Shown here: positions 15,917 to 23,597 of the stretch, piece after piece
How the letters are laid out: each line of letters begins with the position of its first letter
Numbering within the stretch: the stretch's first letter is position 1
Source of the DNA: ZC4RG30 sp046047615
GTDB lineage: Bacteria > Pseudomonadota > Gammaproteobacteria > Steroidobacterales > Steroidobacteraceae
Reading direction: 5' to 3'
DNA: 42,140 nucleotides
Assembly: GCA_046047615.1 (NCBI GenBank)
Contig: JBJOHO010000055.1
Location: 1-42,140 of the forward strand
The notes under the pieces: generated by a model
Seen by the model: only the letters and a program-made list of their open reading frames with translations
Told to the model about the DNA's origin: nothing
Databases searched by the model: none
Made by a program: the position numbers and the translations under genes

Positions 15917-16900
15917 ATGTTCTGTTCCCGCTGCGGCAATGCGCTGATCCCCGACGCCCGGTTCTGCGGCTGCTGTGGGCAGGCCTTGGCGGCCGACGGG
16001 GCTGCCGCGCCTGTCGACGAGGCCACCGCCTTGTACGCCGCCTGCCTCGGGCCTGCCAACACGGCCTGGTACCTGCAGCGCTTCCGCCGGTTCGAGGAGA
16101 CCGGCAAGGCAGGCGTGGGCTGGCACTGGCCCGCTGCGCTGATCAACTTCTACTGGTTCCTGTACCGCAAGCTGTGGCTGGAGGCAGCGGTCTACTTCGC
16201 CGCGCCCTACGTCCTGCTGTTGGTGCTGGGCGTTCTGGTGCTGGCCACCGGCCAGGCGCCGGCCGCCGTCGCCGTGGCGGTCATCCTCTACCTCGTCTTC
16301 TCGGTCGCGGCCCTGGTGTTGCCCGGCCTCTTTGCCACGGCGCTGCTGTACCGGCGCTGCCGGCGCCGCATCGGCACGGCGCGGCAGTTGCACGCGACGC
16401 ACGAGGCGCGCGTGGCCTTCCTCGCCGCCGAGGGCGGGACCAGCAACGCGGCCCTCGGGGTCGTGGTCGCGCTGCTCGCCGTCATGTGGCTGGGCATCAT
16501 GGCGGCCATCGCGATCCCCGCCTGGCAGGACTACACGGTGCGTTCCCGCGTGGCCGCGGCCCATGCTGCAGGCCTGCGTGCCGCGGAGGCCGTCGGCCGC
16601 CACCACGCCGCGCAGGGCCGCTGGCCGCAGACGCTGGCCGACACCGGCTACGCCGCCCCCCTGCCGGAAGATCTCGCAGGCATCGAAATCGAGGGGGAAC
16701 AGGGCGTGCTCGTGCTGACCTTCGACCGGCCGCCGCTGGTGGGCCTGTCCTTCATGCTGATCCCGACCCAGCAGGACGGCCGCCTGCACTGGGCCTGCGT
16801 GAACCGCGACCTGCCGGAACGACAGCTGCCCTCCGCCTGCCGCGAAGACGCGGGGGTGGTGGCGGACGAGGAGCAACCCATGGAGAGCGTGACCCTGTGA
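15917..16900 (+). CDS. Zinc-ribbon / DUF2628 / pilin-like fusion membrane protein
   Basis: A 327-residue protein with three modules. The first is an N-terminal zinc ribbon, C3xxC6 and C17xxC20. The second (about 45-160) is a DUF2628-like region with WHWPALINFYWFLYRKLW-type sequence and two membrane helices. The third (about 176-310) begins with a helix and segment LGIMAAIAIPAWQDYTVRSRV, which closely resembles the N-terminal helix of type IV pilins, and is followed by an alpha/beta domain with two Cys residues (HWACVNRDL, PSACRED) like a pilin globular head. The prepilin-peptidase site (G-F-T-L-x-E) is absent, so this is not a secreted pilin. A GAGG site precedes the start. It overlaps the next gene (GTGA). 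Function unknown. Confidence 0.8.
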   Translation: MFCSRCGNALIPDARFCGCCGQALAADGAAAPVDEATALYAACLGPANTAWYLQRFRRFEETGKAGVGWHWPAALINFYWFLYRKLWLEAAVYFAAPYVLLLVLGVLVLATGQAPAAVAVAVILYLVFSVAALVLPGLFATALLYRRCRRRIGTARQLHATHEARVAFLAAEGGTSNAALGVVVALLAVMWLGIMAAIAIPAWQDYTVRSRVAAAHAAGLRAAEAVGRHHAAQGRWPQTLADTGYAAPLPEDLAGIEIEGEQGVLVLTFDRPPLVGLSFMLIPTQQDGRLHWACVNRDLPERQLPSACREDAGVVADEEQPMESVTL

Positions 16901-17445
16901 AGAAGCCGATCCTCAACGCGGGCAGGGCGCTGCTGCTGGCCGGTCTTGCCCTTGCCAGCGCCGCGCTGCGGGCGCAGCAGGCCGTGCTGCCGCCAGACCC
17001 CACCCTCAAGGCGATGAACGTGCAGCGGCTCGAGCCGCGGCTGGTGCTGGCCGGGCAGCCGGATGCGGCCAGCCTGGCCACCCTGCGCGAGCGGGACGGC
17101 ATCGAGGCGGTCATCTACCTCGCGCCCTCGAGCTCGCGGGATGCCGTGGCCGAGGAGCCCGCGCTGCTGGCGCGGCAGGGCATCGAGTTCGTGCATATCC
17201 CCATTCCCTGGGAAAAGCCCGAGCCGCAGCACCTGCAGGCCTTCCGCGCGGCGATGAACCGCCTCAAGGACCGCAAGGTTCTGGTGCACTGCCAGGGCAA
17301 CTACCGGGCCTCGGCCCTGACCTACGTCTGGCGCGTGCTTGATGCGGGCGTCGACCCGGCCGTGGCGAAGCGCGACCTGCAGGCGATGTGGACCCCGGCC
17401 GGACCATGGAAGACGCTGGTCGACGACGCGCTCGCCGGCCGCTGA
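16897..17445 (+). CDS. Exported dual-specificity-phosphatase-like protein with short P-loop
   Basis: A 182-residue protein with a signal peptide (cleavage near ALRAQQ) and a cysteine-phosphatase-like fold of the DUF442/tyrosine-phosphatase type. The active-site segment reads VHCQGNYRAS: H131, C132, then four residues to R137, one fewer than the canonical C-x5-R loop. I recall similar short loops in related proteobacterial proteins, so this may be a family trait rather than damage. The Asp general acid of classic phosphatases is not obvious. The GTG start overlaps the previous stop (GTGA), and the next gene overlaps its end by 40 bases. Periplasmic location is inferred. Activity is uncertain. 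Confidence 0.75.
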   Translation: MKKPILNAGRALLLAGLALASAALRAQQAVLPPDPTLKAMNVQRLEPRLVLAGQPDAASLATLRERDGIEAVIYLAPSSSRDAVAEEPALLARQGIEFVHIPIPWEKPEPQHLQAFRAAMNRLKDRKVLVHCQGNYRASALTYVWRVLDAGVDPAVAKRDLQAMWTPAGPWKTLVDDALAGR

Positions 17446-17843
17446 GGCCGGCCCTGTGCGTCTTTGCGGCAGGCCTGGCGCTGCTGCTGGCGCTGGCAGG
17501 CTGCAGGCCCCGCCCCGCGACCACGCTGGCGGGCATGTGGCAGGCCGGCGCGGCGCTGTTTCCCCGCTGGTGCGACGAATGCCCCGCCGGGCGCCGTGCC
17601 CGGACCGCCGACGGCCGTCCCGCCCTGCTGGTGGTCGGCGTGCCGCTGGAGCGGTTTTCCCCGGCCTTGCAGCCGGGTTCACAGGCCAAGGATGCGCTGA
17701 CGCTGCTTGGCCCGCCGCTGCAGCGGCTGCCGGACCGCTACGTCTTTGCCGGCCCTGCGGATGCGCCCGGGGCGCGGCTGGTGCTGACGCTCGATGGCGA
17801 GCGCATTGGCACCTTGGAGTGGCACTGGCACCATGGGCGCTGA
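17406..17843 (+). CDS. Predicted lipoprotein of unknown function
   Basis: A 145-residue protein with a basic N-terminus, a hydrophobic stretch and a good lipobox LALAGC. After the lipid-attachment Cys come a WCDECPAG segment with two further Cys residues and a region ending in TLEWHWHHGR. I recognise no family. The ATG at 17406 lies 40 bases inside the phosphatase-like gene in another frame. No downstream ATG or GTG keeps the lipoprotein signal, so the overlap looks genuine. Co-translation with its neighbour and the shared exported fate suggest a common envelope role. Confidence 0.68.
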   Translation: MEDAGRRRARRPLRPALCVFAAGLALLLALAGCRPRPATTLAGMWQAGAALFPRWCDECPAGRRARTADGRPALLVVGVPLERFSPALQPGSQAKDALTLLGPPLQRLPDRYVFAGPADAPGARLVLTLDGERIGTLEWHWHHGR

Positions 17844-17875
17844 CTGAAGCCGCCACCTGCAACCCGGAGGCACAC

Positions 17876-18685
17876 ATGCGCAAGCCGCTGCTCACGGTCC
17901 TGTCCGCCGCCGCTGTGGCGACCCTGCTCGTCGCCTGCGCCACCACCACGCAGCCCGGCGCAATCGGCATCAAGCGCCAGCAGCTGATGCTGGTGTCTGC
18001 ATCGCTGGTCGAGAAGATCGCCGTCGACCAGTACCTGCAGCAGAACGCGCAGGCGCGGCAGAAGGGCAAGCTCATCGAGTCCGGCCCGCAGCTCGAGCGG
18101 CTGCGGCGCATCAGCGCCCGCCTGATTGCCCACACCGGGGTGTTCCGCGACACCTCGCGCTGGAACTGGCAGGTCGTGCTCATCGACGATCCACAGATCA
18201 ACGCCAGCTGCGCCCCCGGCGGCAAGATCACCTTCTACACCGGCATCCTCGAGACGCTGCAGCTCACCGACGCCGAGGTGGCCGCGATCATGGGTCACGA
18301 GATCGCGCATGCCCTCCGCGAGCATGGCCGCGAGTCCGTGTCGCAGGCCCTGCTGGCGCAGGGCGTGGTGCTGGGCGGTGCGTTGATGACGGACAAGCCG
18401 CAGGAAACAGCAGCCCTGGGCACGGCGGTGGCCACCTTGCTGTTCACGCTGCCGAACTCGCGCGAGCATGAGCGCGAGGCGGACCGCATGGGGCTGGAGC
18501 TGATGGCCCGCGCCGGCTATGACCCGGGCGCGGCCATCACGCTATGGCAGAAGATGAGCGCCCAGGACAAAGGCAAGCTGCCGCAGTTCCTGTCCACCCA
18601 CCCGTCGGACGCGAACCGCATCCGCGACCTCACGGGCTTGCAGCCGCGCGTGGCGCCGCTCTACCAGGCGGCGCCGCGGCCCTGA
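17876..18685 (+). CDS. M48 family metalloprotease lipoprotein (LoiP/YcaL-like)
   Basis: A 269-residue lipoprotein protease: lipobox LLVAC with C21, then an M48 catalytic domain with zinc ligands H141 and H145, catalytic E142 (HEIAH) and third ligand E201 (EREADRMG). The terminal segment LSTHPSDANRI is also typical. Such proteases (LoiP, YcaL, BepA relatives) degrade misfolded outer-membrane proteins from the periplasmic side. GGAGG lies 5 bases before the ATG. Its TGA stop abuts, with no base between, the stop of the convergent aminotransferase gene. Confidence 0.93.
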   Translation: MRKPLLTVLSAAAVATLLVACATTTQPGAIGIKRQQLMLVSASLVEKIAVDQYLQQNAQARQKGKLIESGPQLERLRRISARLIAHTGVFRDTSRWNWQVVLIDDPQINASCAPGGKITFYTGILETLQLTDAEVAAIMGHEIAHALREHGRESVSQALLAQGVVLGGALMTDKPQETAALGTAVATLLFTLPNSREHEREADRMGLELMARAGYDPGAAITLWQKMSAQDKGKLPQFLSTHPSDANRIRDLTGLQPRVAPLYQAAPRP

Positions 18686-19777
18686 CTACTGGCGGACGGC
18701 CTTCACGGCCTCGGCCAGCCGGCGGATGCCCTCGTCGATCTGCGCCGCGTCGAGCGCGCAGAAGGGCAGGCGCAGGAAGCGCTCGCCGCCGCCCTGCGGG
18801 AAGAAGGCCAGGCCGTCGGCCAGGTTGAGGTTCAGCGCGGCTGCCGCCTTGCGCAGCGCCGTGGTCGACACGCCTTCCGGCAGCGTCAGCGACAGGAAGA
18901 AGCCGCCGTCCGGGCGCGTGGCCACGGCATCGGGGATGTACTTGTCGAGCGCGGCCAGGATGGCGTCGAGGCGCGGTGCGTACAGAGCCTTGATCTTCTC
19001 CAGCTGCGGACCCAGCTTGCCGGCCTGCAGCCACTCCAGCGTCACGCCATGGGCGAAATAGCCCGGCGAGATGTAGGTGTCCTCGGCGACCTTGCCGATC
19101 TTCGCCAGCTTTTCCGCATCGCCCTTCATGAAACCCAGGCGCACGCCGGGCGCGATCAGCTTGGTGAAGCTGCTCATGTGCAGCACCCGGTGCGGTGCCA
19201 GCTCGAACAGCGTGGGCTCGTCGCTGCCGCGATAGCGCAGCAGGCGGTACGGCGCATCTTCCAGCAGCTGCAGGTCGTGCTTCTCGGCCAGCTCGATGAG
19301 CCGGCGGCGCTTGGCGCCGGAGCAGGTTGCACCCGACGGGTTCTGGAAATCCGGGATGACGTAGAACAGCTTGGGCTTGTGCTGCGCCAGCAGCGCCTCG
19401 AGCGCGTCGAGGTCGGGCCCGTCGGCCTGCAGCGGCACGCCGATGACATTGGCGCCGTGGCGGCGGAACAGCGTGATGGCGCGGTCGTAGCTCGGCGACT
19501 CGGTGAACACCACGTCGCCAGGCTTGATGAAGGCCGTGCACAGGAACTCCACCAGCTCCAGCGAGCCGTTGCCGGTGAGGATCTGCTCGGGCTTCACGCC
19601 CTGCCAATCGGCCAGCCAGGCGCGCAGCGCGGCCAGGCCCGCGGCCGGCCCGTACTGCATGAGCGCATCGCCCTGCTTGGCAATGGCGGCGCTTGCAGCG
19701 GCGGAGAGTTCGGCCAGCGGAAAGGATTCGTTCGCGGGCACGCCGCGCGTGAAGTTGATGGTGGGCAGGGCGGACAT
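18686..19777 (-). CDS. Fold-type I PLP-dependent aminotransferase (LysN/MocR-like)
   Basis: A 363-residue enzyme of aminotransferase class I/II. PLP contacts are visible: N146 in PDFQNPSG, D174 in EDAPYR and Schiff-base lysine K206 in SSFTKLIAPGVRLGF. The overall pattern (YGPAAGLAALR, TGNGSLELVE, FVIPDFQNPSG-like core) places it with 2-aminoadipate and valine/aromatic aminotransferases related to the MocR catalytic domain, without a GntR DNA-binding part. Substrate cannot be read from sequence. The dihydroorotate dehydrogenase gene lies upstream on the same strand (30-base gap), so they may be co-transcribed. Confidence 0.9.
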   Translation of the reverse strand: MSALPTINFTRGVPANESFPLAELSAAASAAIAKQGDALMQYGPAAGLAALRAWLADWQGVKPEQILTGNGSLELVEFLCTAFIKPGDVVFTESPSYDRAITLFRRHGANVIGVPLQADGPDLDALEALLAQHKPKLFYVIPDFQNPSGATCSGAKRRRLIELAEKHDLQLLEDAPYRLLRYRGSDEPTLFELAPHRVLHMSSFTKLIAPGVRLGFMKGDAEKLAKIGKVAEDTYISPGYFAHGVTLEWLQAGKLGPQLEKIKALYAPRLDAILAALDKYIPDAVATRPDGGFFLSLTLPEGVSTTALRKAAAALNLNLADGLAFFPQGGGERFLRLPFCALDAAQIDEGIRRLAEAVKAVRQ

Positions 19778-19807
19778 GTCGATACCTGGAGGTTGAAGGA
19801 CGGGAAT

Positions 19808-20788
19808 TCAGTGGCCGTGGGTGCCGTTGAGGCTGCCCACCAGTTCGCTGACGGAGGCCATGCGCTGCCAGGCCAGGTAGTCGGCGATGCCTTGGTTGAT
19901 CTTCGGGCACACCAGCGGGTCGTAGAACAGCGCCGTGCCCACGCCCACGGCGCTGGCGCCAGCGATCAGGAACTCAAGCGCATCGTTGGCGGTGCGGATG
20001 CCGCCCTGGCCGATGATGGGAATGCGGTGCGCACGGGCGACCTCATGCACCTGCGCCACCTTGAGCAGCGCGATGGGCTTGATGGCCGGGCCCGACAGGC
20101 CGCCCTGGCGGTTGCCGATGACGGCGGTGCGCGTGCGCACGTCGATGGCCATGCCCATCATCGTGTTGATGACCGCGAAGGCATCGGTGCCGGACTCGAT
20201 GCAGCGGCGCGCGTTGTCCTGGATGCTGGTCTGGTTCGGCGACAGCTTGGTGATCAGCGGCTTCTTCGTGGCCTTGCGGCAGGCCGCGACCACGCGCGCG
20301 GACATGTCCGGGTCATTGCCGAAGGTGACGCCGCCTTCCTTCACGTTGGGGCAGGAGATGTTGATCTCCATCGCCACCACTGGCGAATCGTCGAACCGGG
20401 CCGTGACCTCGACGTATTCCTCGATGGTCGAGCCCGAGACGTTGGCGATGAAGTTCGTCTCGGTGAAGTCGAGCAGCGGCAGGATGCGCGCGCAGACGGC
20501 ATCGACGCCCGGGTTCTGCAGGCCGATGGCGTTGAGCATGCCCATGGGCGTCTCGTAGACGCGGTGCGGCTTGTTGCCCAGCCGCGGCTTGCCCGTGGTG
20601 CCCTTGAGGCAGACCGCGCCGACGTCGCGGTTGGAAAAGCCCGCGACGCGCGTGTATTCCTCGCCGAAACCGACGCAGCCGGACAGCAGCACGATCGGCG
20701 AGGCGAACTTCAGCCCGCAGAAGTCCAGCTGCAGCGAGGCGGGCGGTGGCACCCAGGGCGGAATACCGGCATCGACGGCGACGTTCAT
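19808..20788 (-). CDS. pyrD: Dihydroorotate dehydrogenase, class 1B type
   Basis: A 326-residue FMN-dependent TIM barrel that oxidises dihydroorotate to orotate in pyrimidine synthesis. Class 1B features are clear: SPIVLLSGCVGFGEEY, ETPMGMLNAIGLQNPGVD and the catalytic Cys loop NISCPNVKEGG (C146 in NxSCPN), plus the FMN phosphate region IPIIGQGGIRTANDALEF. Class 1B enzymes usually act with the electron-transfer subunit PyrK, which is not in this window. Most gammaproteobacteria carry the membrane class 2 enzyme instead. The ATG at 20788 fits the family start. It is divergent from trmL with only 25 bases between start codons. Confidence 0.85.
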   Translation of the reverse strand: MNVAVDAGIPPWVPPPASLQLDFCGLKFASPIVLLSGCVGFGEEYTRVAGFSNRDVGAVCLKGTTGKPRLGNKPHRVYETPMGMLNAIGLQNPGVDAVCARILPLLDFTETNFIANVSGSTIEEYVEVTARFDDSPVVAMEINISCPNVKEGGVTFGNDPDMSARVVAACRKATKKPLITKLSPNQTSIQDNARRCIESGTDAFAVINTMMGMAIDVRTRTAVIGNRQGGLSGPAIKPIALLKVAQVHEVARAHRIPIIGQGGIRTANDALEFLIAGASAVGVGTALFYDPLVCPKINQGIADYLAWQRMASVSELVGSLNGTHGH

Positions 20789-20813
20789 GCTGGAATTATG
20801 GCCCGAAACGGAG

Positions 20814-21287
20814 ATGCCCGTGTTCCATGTGCTGTTGTTCGAACCCGAGATTCCGCCCAACACGGGCAACGTGATCCGGCTCTGTGCCAACACCGGTTGC
20901 CGGCTGCACCTGATCGGCAAGCTGGGCTTCGAGGTCACCGAGCCGCGGTTGCGCCGCGCCGGCCTGGACTACCACGAGATGACCACGCTCACGACGCACG
21001 CGGACCTCGCCGCCTGCCTCGCGCACATCGGCCCGACGCGCCTGTGGGTGGTGGAGACGGGCGCTGCCCTGCGCCACGTGGAGGCCCGCTGCCAACCGGG
21101 CGACAGCTTCCTGTTCGGCCCGGAGTCCCGCGGCCTGCCGGCCGACCTGCTGGAGGGCGTGACGCTCCCCTGGCAGCAGTTCAGCCTGCCGATGCGTCCG
21201 GGCAACCGCAGCCTGAACCTGTCCAATGCCGTGGCCGTCACGGTGTTCGAGGCCTGGCGGCAGAACGGCTTCGGCGGTGCCGGCTGA
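20814..21287 (+). CDS. trmL: tRNA (cytidine/uridine-34-2'-O)-methyltransferase TrmL
   Basis: A 157-residue SPOUT-class methyltransferase that modifies the wobble ribose of tRNA-Leu. The start MFHVLLFEPEIPPNTGN-like segment and the knot motifs LFGPESRGLP and RSLNLSNAVAVTVFEAWR are diagnostic, and length matches YibK/TrmL. GGAG lies immediately before the ATG, so the binding-site spacing is unusually short. The TGA stop forms half of a TGATCA palindrome whose other half is the gpsA stop. trmL next to gpsA and secB agrees with gammaproteobacterial synteny. Confidence 0.95.
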   Translation: MPVFHVLLFEPEIPPNTGNVIRLCANTGCRLHLIGKLGFEVTEPRLRRAGLDYHEMTTLTTHADLAACLAHIGPTRLWVVETGAALRHVEARCQPGDSFLFGPESRGLPADLLEGVTLPWQQFSLPMRPGNRSLNLSNAVAVTVFEAWRQNGFGGAG

Positions 21288-22319
21288 TCAGTCGAACTCG
21301 GCCTTGATCGGCCGGCCCATCAGGCCGCGCACCAGGTCCGCGGCATCGGCACCGGCGTAGAGGATGTCGTAGATGCCGCGGCAGATGGGCATGTCGACAC
21401 CCAGACGTTGCGCGACGGTATGCACGGCGCGCGCGGCCTGGTAGCCCTCGACCACCTGGCCGATCTCGTGCATCGCCGCCTCGGGAGAACACCCACGGGC
21501 CAGCAGCAAGCCGAAACGGCGGTTGCGCGACTGGTCGTCGGTGCAGGTCAGGACCAGGTCGCCGAAGCCCGCCAGGCCCATGAACGTCTCGCGACGCGCG
21601 CCGAGCGCCTCGCCCAGCCGCACCAGTTCGTTGAGTCCGCGGGTGATCAGTGCCATGCGCGAATTGGCACCGAAGTGCAGTCCGTCAGACAGTCCGGCGC
21701 CGATGGCCAGCACGTTCTTGACGGCGCCGCCCACTTCGACGCCGATGTAGTCGCCGGAGATGTACGCCCGGAAATTGGGCGACGACAGATCCCGCGCAAT
21801 CCGTCCTGCGAAGGCGGCATCCGGCGAAGCCACGGTGATGGCGGTGGGCAGGCCCTGCCCGACCTCGCGGGCGAAGGTGGGGCCGGAGAGCACGGCGATC
21901 CCCACGGACTCGCCCAGCACCTGCTGCGCGACCTGATGGGGCAGCAGGCCTGAATCGATCTCGAATCCCTTGGTGGCCCAGGCGATCCGCTGCCCGGGTT
22001 CGCACACCTGTGCCAGATGCTGGAGCGTCTCGCGGAAGGCGTGGCTGGGCACCGAGACGACCACGTAGGCGGCGCCCCCCACGGCCTCGGCCAGCGACAG
22101 GACCGGCTGCAGGGCCTCGGGAAAACCGGCCTCCGGAAGGTATCGGGCGTTGCGCCGCTCGCGGATCAGGGTGCCCTGCTGGGCTGCGTCACGCCCCCAC
22201 AGGCGCACGGGCCTGCCGGCCCGCGCGAACTGGATGGCCAGCGCGGTGCCCCAGGACCCGCTGCCCAGCACGGCGACCGGCGCCTCGGGCAGGCCGGCGA
22301 CCGCGGCGCCAGTGTCCAT
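21288..22319 (-). CDS. gpsA: NAD(P)-dependent glycerol-3-phosphate dehydrogenase
   Basis: A 343-residue cytosolic enzyme that reduces dihydroxyacetone phosphate to sn-glycerol 3-phosphate for phospholipid synthesis. It shows the N-terminal Rossmann motif VLGSGSWGTALA, the conserved WATKGFE and LSGPTFAREV segments, catalytic Lys in GGAVKNVLAIGAG and the C-terminal GLAGFGDLVLTC. Length is normal. Six bases separate it from the secB stop upstream, in the conserved order yibN-grxC-secB-gpsA. Confidence 0.97.
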   Translation of the reverse strand: MDTGAAVAGLPEAPVAVLGSGSWGTALAIQFARAGRPVRLWGRDAAQQGTLIRERRNARYLPEAGFPEALQPVLSLAEAVGGAAYVVVSVPSHAFRETLQHLAQVCEPGQRIAWATKGFEIDSGLLPHQVAQQVLGESVGIAVLSGPTFAREVGQGLPTAITVASPDAAFAGRIARDLSSPNFRAYISGDYIGVEVGGAVKNVLAIGAGLSDGLHFGANSRMALITRGLNELVRLGEALGARRETFMGLAGFGDLVLTCTDDQSRNRRFGLLLARGCSPEAAMHEIGQVVEGYQAARAVHTVAQRLGVDMPICRGIYDILYAGADAADLVRGLMGRPIKAEFD

Positions 22320-22325
22320 CCTGCG

Positions 22326-22820
22326 TCAGTTCGGCAGCGAGCTGCCGGGCATGTCGCCAGCGGCCTGGGCTGCAGCCTGTGCCGTGGCGTTCTCATACAG
22401 TGCGTCAAAATTGACCGGCGGCAGCAGCATCTGCGGAAAGCCGCCCTGGCTGACCAGCTGGGACACCACGGCACGCGCGTAGGGAAAGAGCACGCCCGGG
22501 CAGATGCTGGCCACGGCGCGCCGCAGTTCGGGCTCGCCCAGGTTCTGCATCAGGAAGGCGCCGGCCTGCTTGACCTCCACCAGGAACAGCGTCTTTTCGT
22601 TCTGGCTCGCCGACACAGTGACCGTCAGCACGACCTCGCGCAGGTCGCCTTCGAGCAGGGTGCTGGCGGTCTGCAGGTCAAGGCCGATCTGCGGGTTCCA
22701 GTCGGCGCCGACGCGAGGGCCCTGCGGCGCCTCGAACGAGCAGTCCTTCAGGTAAACGGCCTGCAGCGTCAGCACCGGGCCGGTGGCCGCGCCGTCGATC
22801 ATCGGGGTCTGCTCGGTCAT
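22326..22820 (-). CDS. secB: Protein-export chaperone SecB
   Basis: A 164-residue tetrameric cytosolic chaperone that keeps precursors unfolded for SecA. Family segments: LQAVYLKDCSFEAP near the N-terminus, FLVEVKQAGAF in the core and ICPGVLFPYARAVVSQLV followed by GGFPQMLLPPVNFDALY. The C-terminal tail is longer and richer in Ala/Gln than usual. Its start overlaps the grxC stop (ATGA). Confidence 0.97.
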   Translation of the reverse strand: MTEQTPMIDGAATGPVLTLQAVYLKDCSFEAPQGPRVGADWNPQIGLDLQTASTLLEGDLREVVLTVTVSASQNEKTLFLVEVKQAGAFLMQNLGEPELRRAVASICPGVLFPYARAVVSQLVSQGGFPQMLLPPVNFDALYENATAQAAAQAAGDMPGSSLPN

Positions 22821-23110
22821 GGGTTCCTCTGGAGTATCGGGTCGAGTTCGCCCTTGGCATCAAGGGCGTGGGTGTCGTCGCAGCCGCCCAGGTGCCGTTC
22901 GCCGACGAAGACCTGGGGCACCGAAGTGCGTCCGCTGCGTTGTTGCATCTCCTCGCGGGCGCCAGGCACGGAATCGATGTCGACCAGCGTGTAGGCCACG
23001 CCCTTGCGGTCGAGCAGTGCGCGCACGCGGTGGCAATAGGGGCACCAGGAGGTCGCATAGACGACCACCGGCGCTGTGCTGTGCGGTTCAGGGGCCATGG
23101 CGGGCTGCAC
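22817..23110 (-). CDS. grxC: Glutaredoxin 3
   Basis: A 97-residue thiol-disulfide oxidoreductase with the dithiol site C23-P-Y-C26, the cis-proline segment TSVPQVFVG and the glutathione-binding GGCDDTHAL. It uses glutathione to reduce protein disulfides in the cytosol. An alternative ATG four codons in (23098) would remove a short non-conserved N-terminus. It lies between the rhodanese gene and secB, as in other gammaproteobacteria. Confidence 0.95.
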   Translation of the reverse strand: MQPAMAPEPHSTAPVVVYATSWCPYCHRVRALLDRKGVAYTLVDIDSVPGAREEMQQRSGRTSVPQVFVGERHLGGCDDTHALDAKGELDPILQRNP

Positions 23111-23116
23111 GCGCGC

Positions 23117-23539
23117 TCAGCCGCGCTCGACCGGTTGGCCGTCCGCGCGCCATGCGGCCAGGCCGCCCTTGAGGTTGAAGACCTGGGTGAAGCCCTGCTC
23201 GCGCAGCTTGCGGGCCGCCCGCTGCGAGCGGACGCCGCTGTCGCAGTAGACGACCACGTTCTTGGCCTTGTACTTCTTCAGGGTCTCGCCGGCGCCATCC
23301 AGGTCCGACGGCTCCAGCACCTTCGCATTGCGGATGTGGCCCTCGGCGAAGCTCGCCTTGCCCCGCACATCGAGGACCACGCCGCCGCGGTTCATCAACA
23401 GCACGGCCTGCTGCGTGCCAACCGAGGCGCTGCCCTCGCCACGCTGGCGCAGCTCGTAGACGGCCACCGCCACGGCCATCAGCACGGCCAGCCCCGACAG
23501 GTAGGGGTGGTTCTGCAGGTAGTCGAACAAGCGTTCCAT
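23117..23539 (-). CDS. yibN: Membrane-anchored rhodanese-like protein (YibN type)
   Basis: A 140-residue protein with an N-terminal membrane helix (YLSGLAVLMAVAVAVYEL, about 13-30) and a cytosolic rhodanese domain. The active-site loop is VVYCDSGVRSQRA, with the sulfur-accepting Cys in a six-residue CDSGVR loop as in sulfurtransferases. The domain ends GFTQVFNLKGGLAAW. Its position before grxC-secB matches YibN. A role in sulfur or redox chemistry at the membrane is inferred. Confidence 0.92.
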   Translation of the reverse strand: MERLFDYLQNHPYLSGLAVLMAVAVAVYELRQRGEGSASVGTQQAVLLMNRGGVVLDVRGKASFAEGHIRNAKVLEPSDLDGAGETLKKYKAKNVVVYCDSGVRSQRAARKLREQGFTQVFNLKGGLAAWRADGQPVERG

Positions 23540-23583
23540 GGCGGGTTGGCCCAGGCGGAGGGTGCGGTCGCGCATTATGCCGT

Positions 23584-23589
23584 TACACT
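23584..23589 (+). promoter_or_regulatory. Possible -10 element for envC, leaderless spacing
   Basis: TACACT ends 8 bases before the envC ATG at 23598, so transcription would begin at or near the start codon. The -35 region is poor (GTGCGG with a 16-base spacer). Comparable spacing occurs before parA. Confidence 0.22.
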
Positions 23590-23597
23590 GCCCCGCG

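Noticed and set aside
15917..16900. Reading the DUF2628 protein as a true type IV pilin
   Set aside because: The prepilin peptidase motif and short leader are missing, and the pilin-like helix is internal, after a zinc ribbon and membrane helices.
19049..21307. Plus-strand frame of about 750 codons crossing the aminotransferase and pyrD genes
   Set aside because: It spans two well-defined minus-strand genes and the trmL start, with composition typical of a shadow frame.
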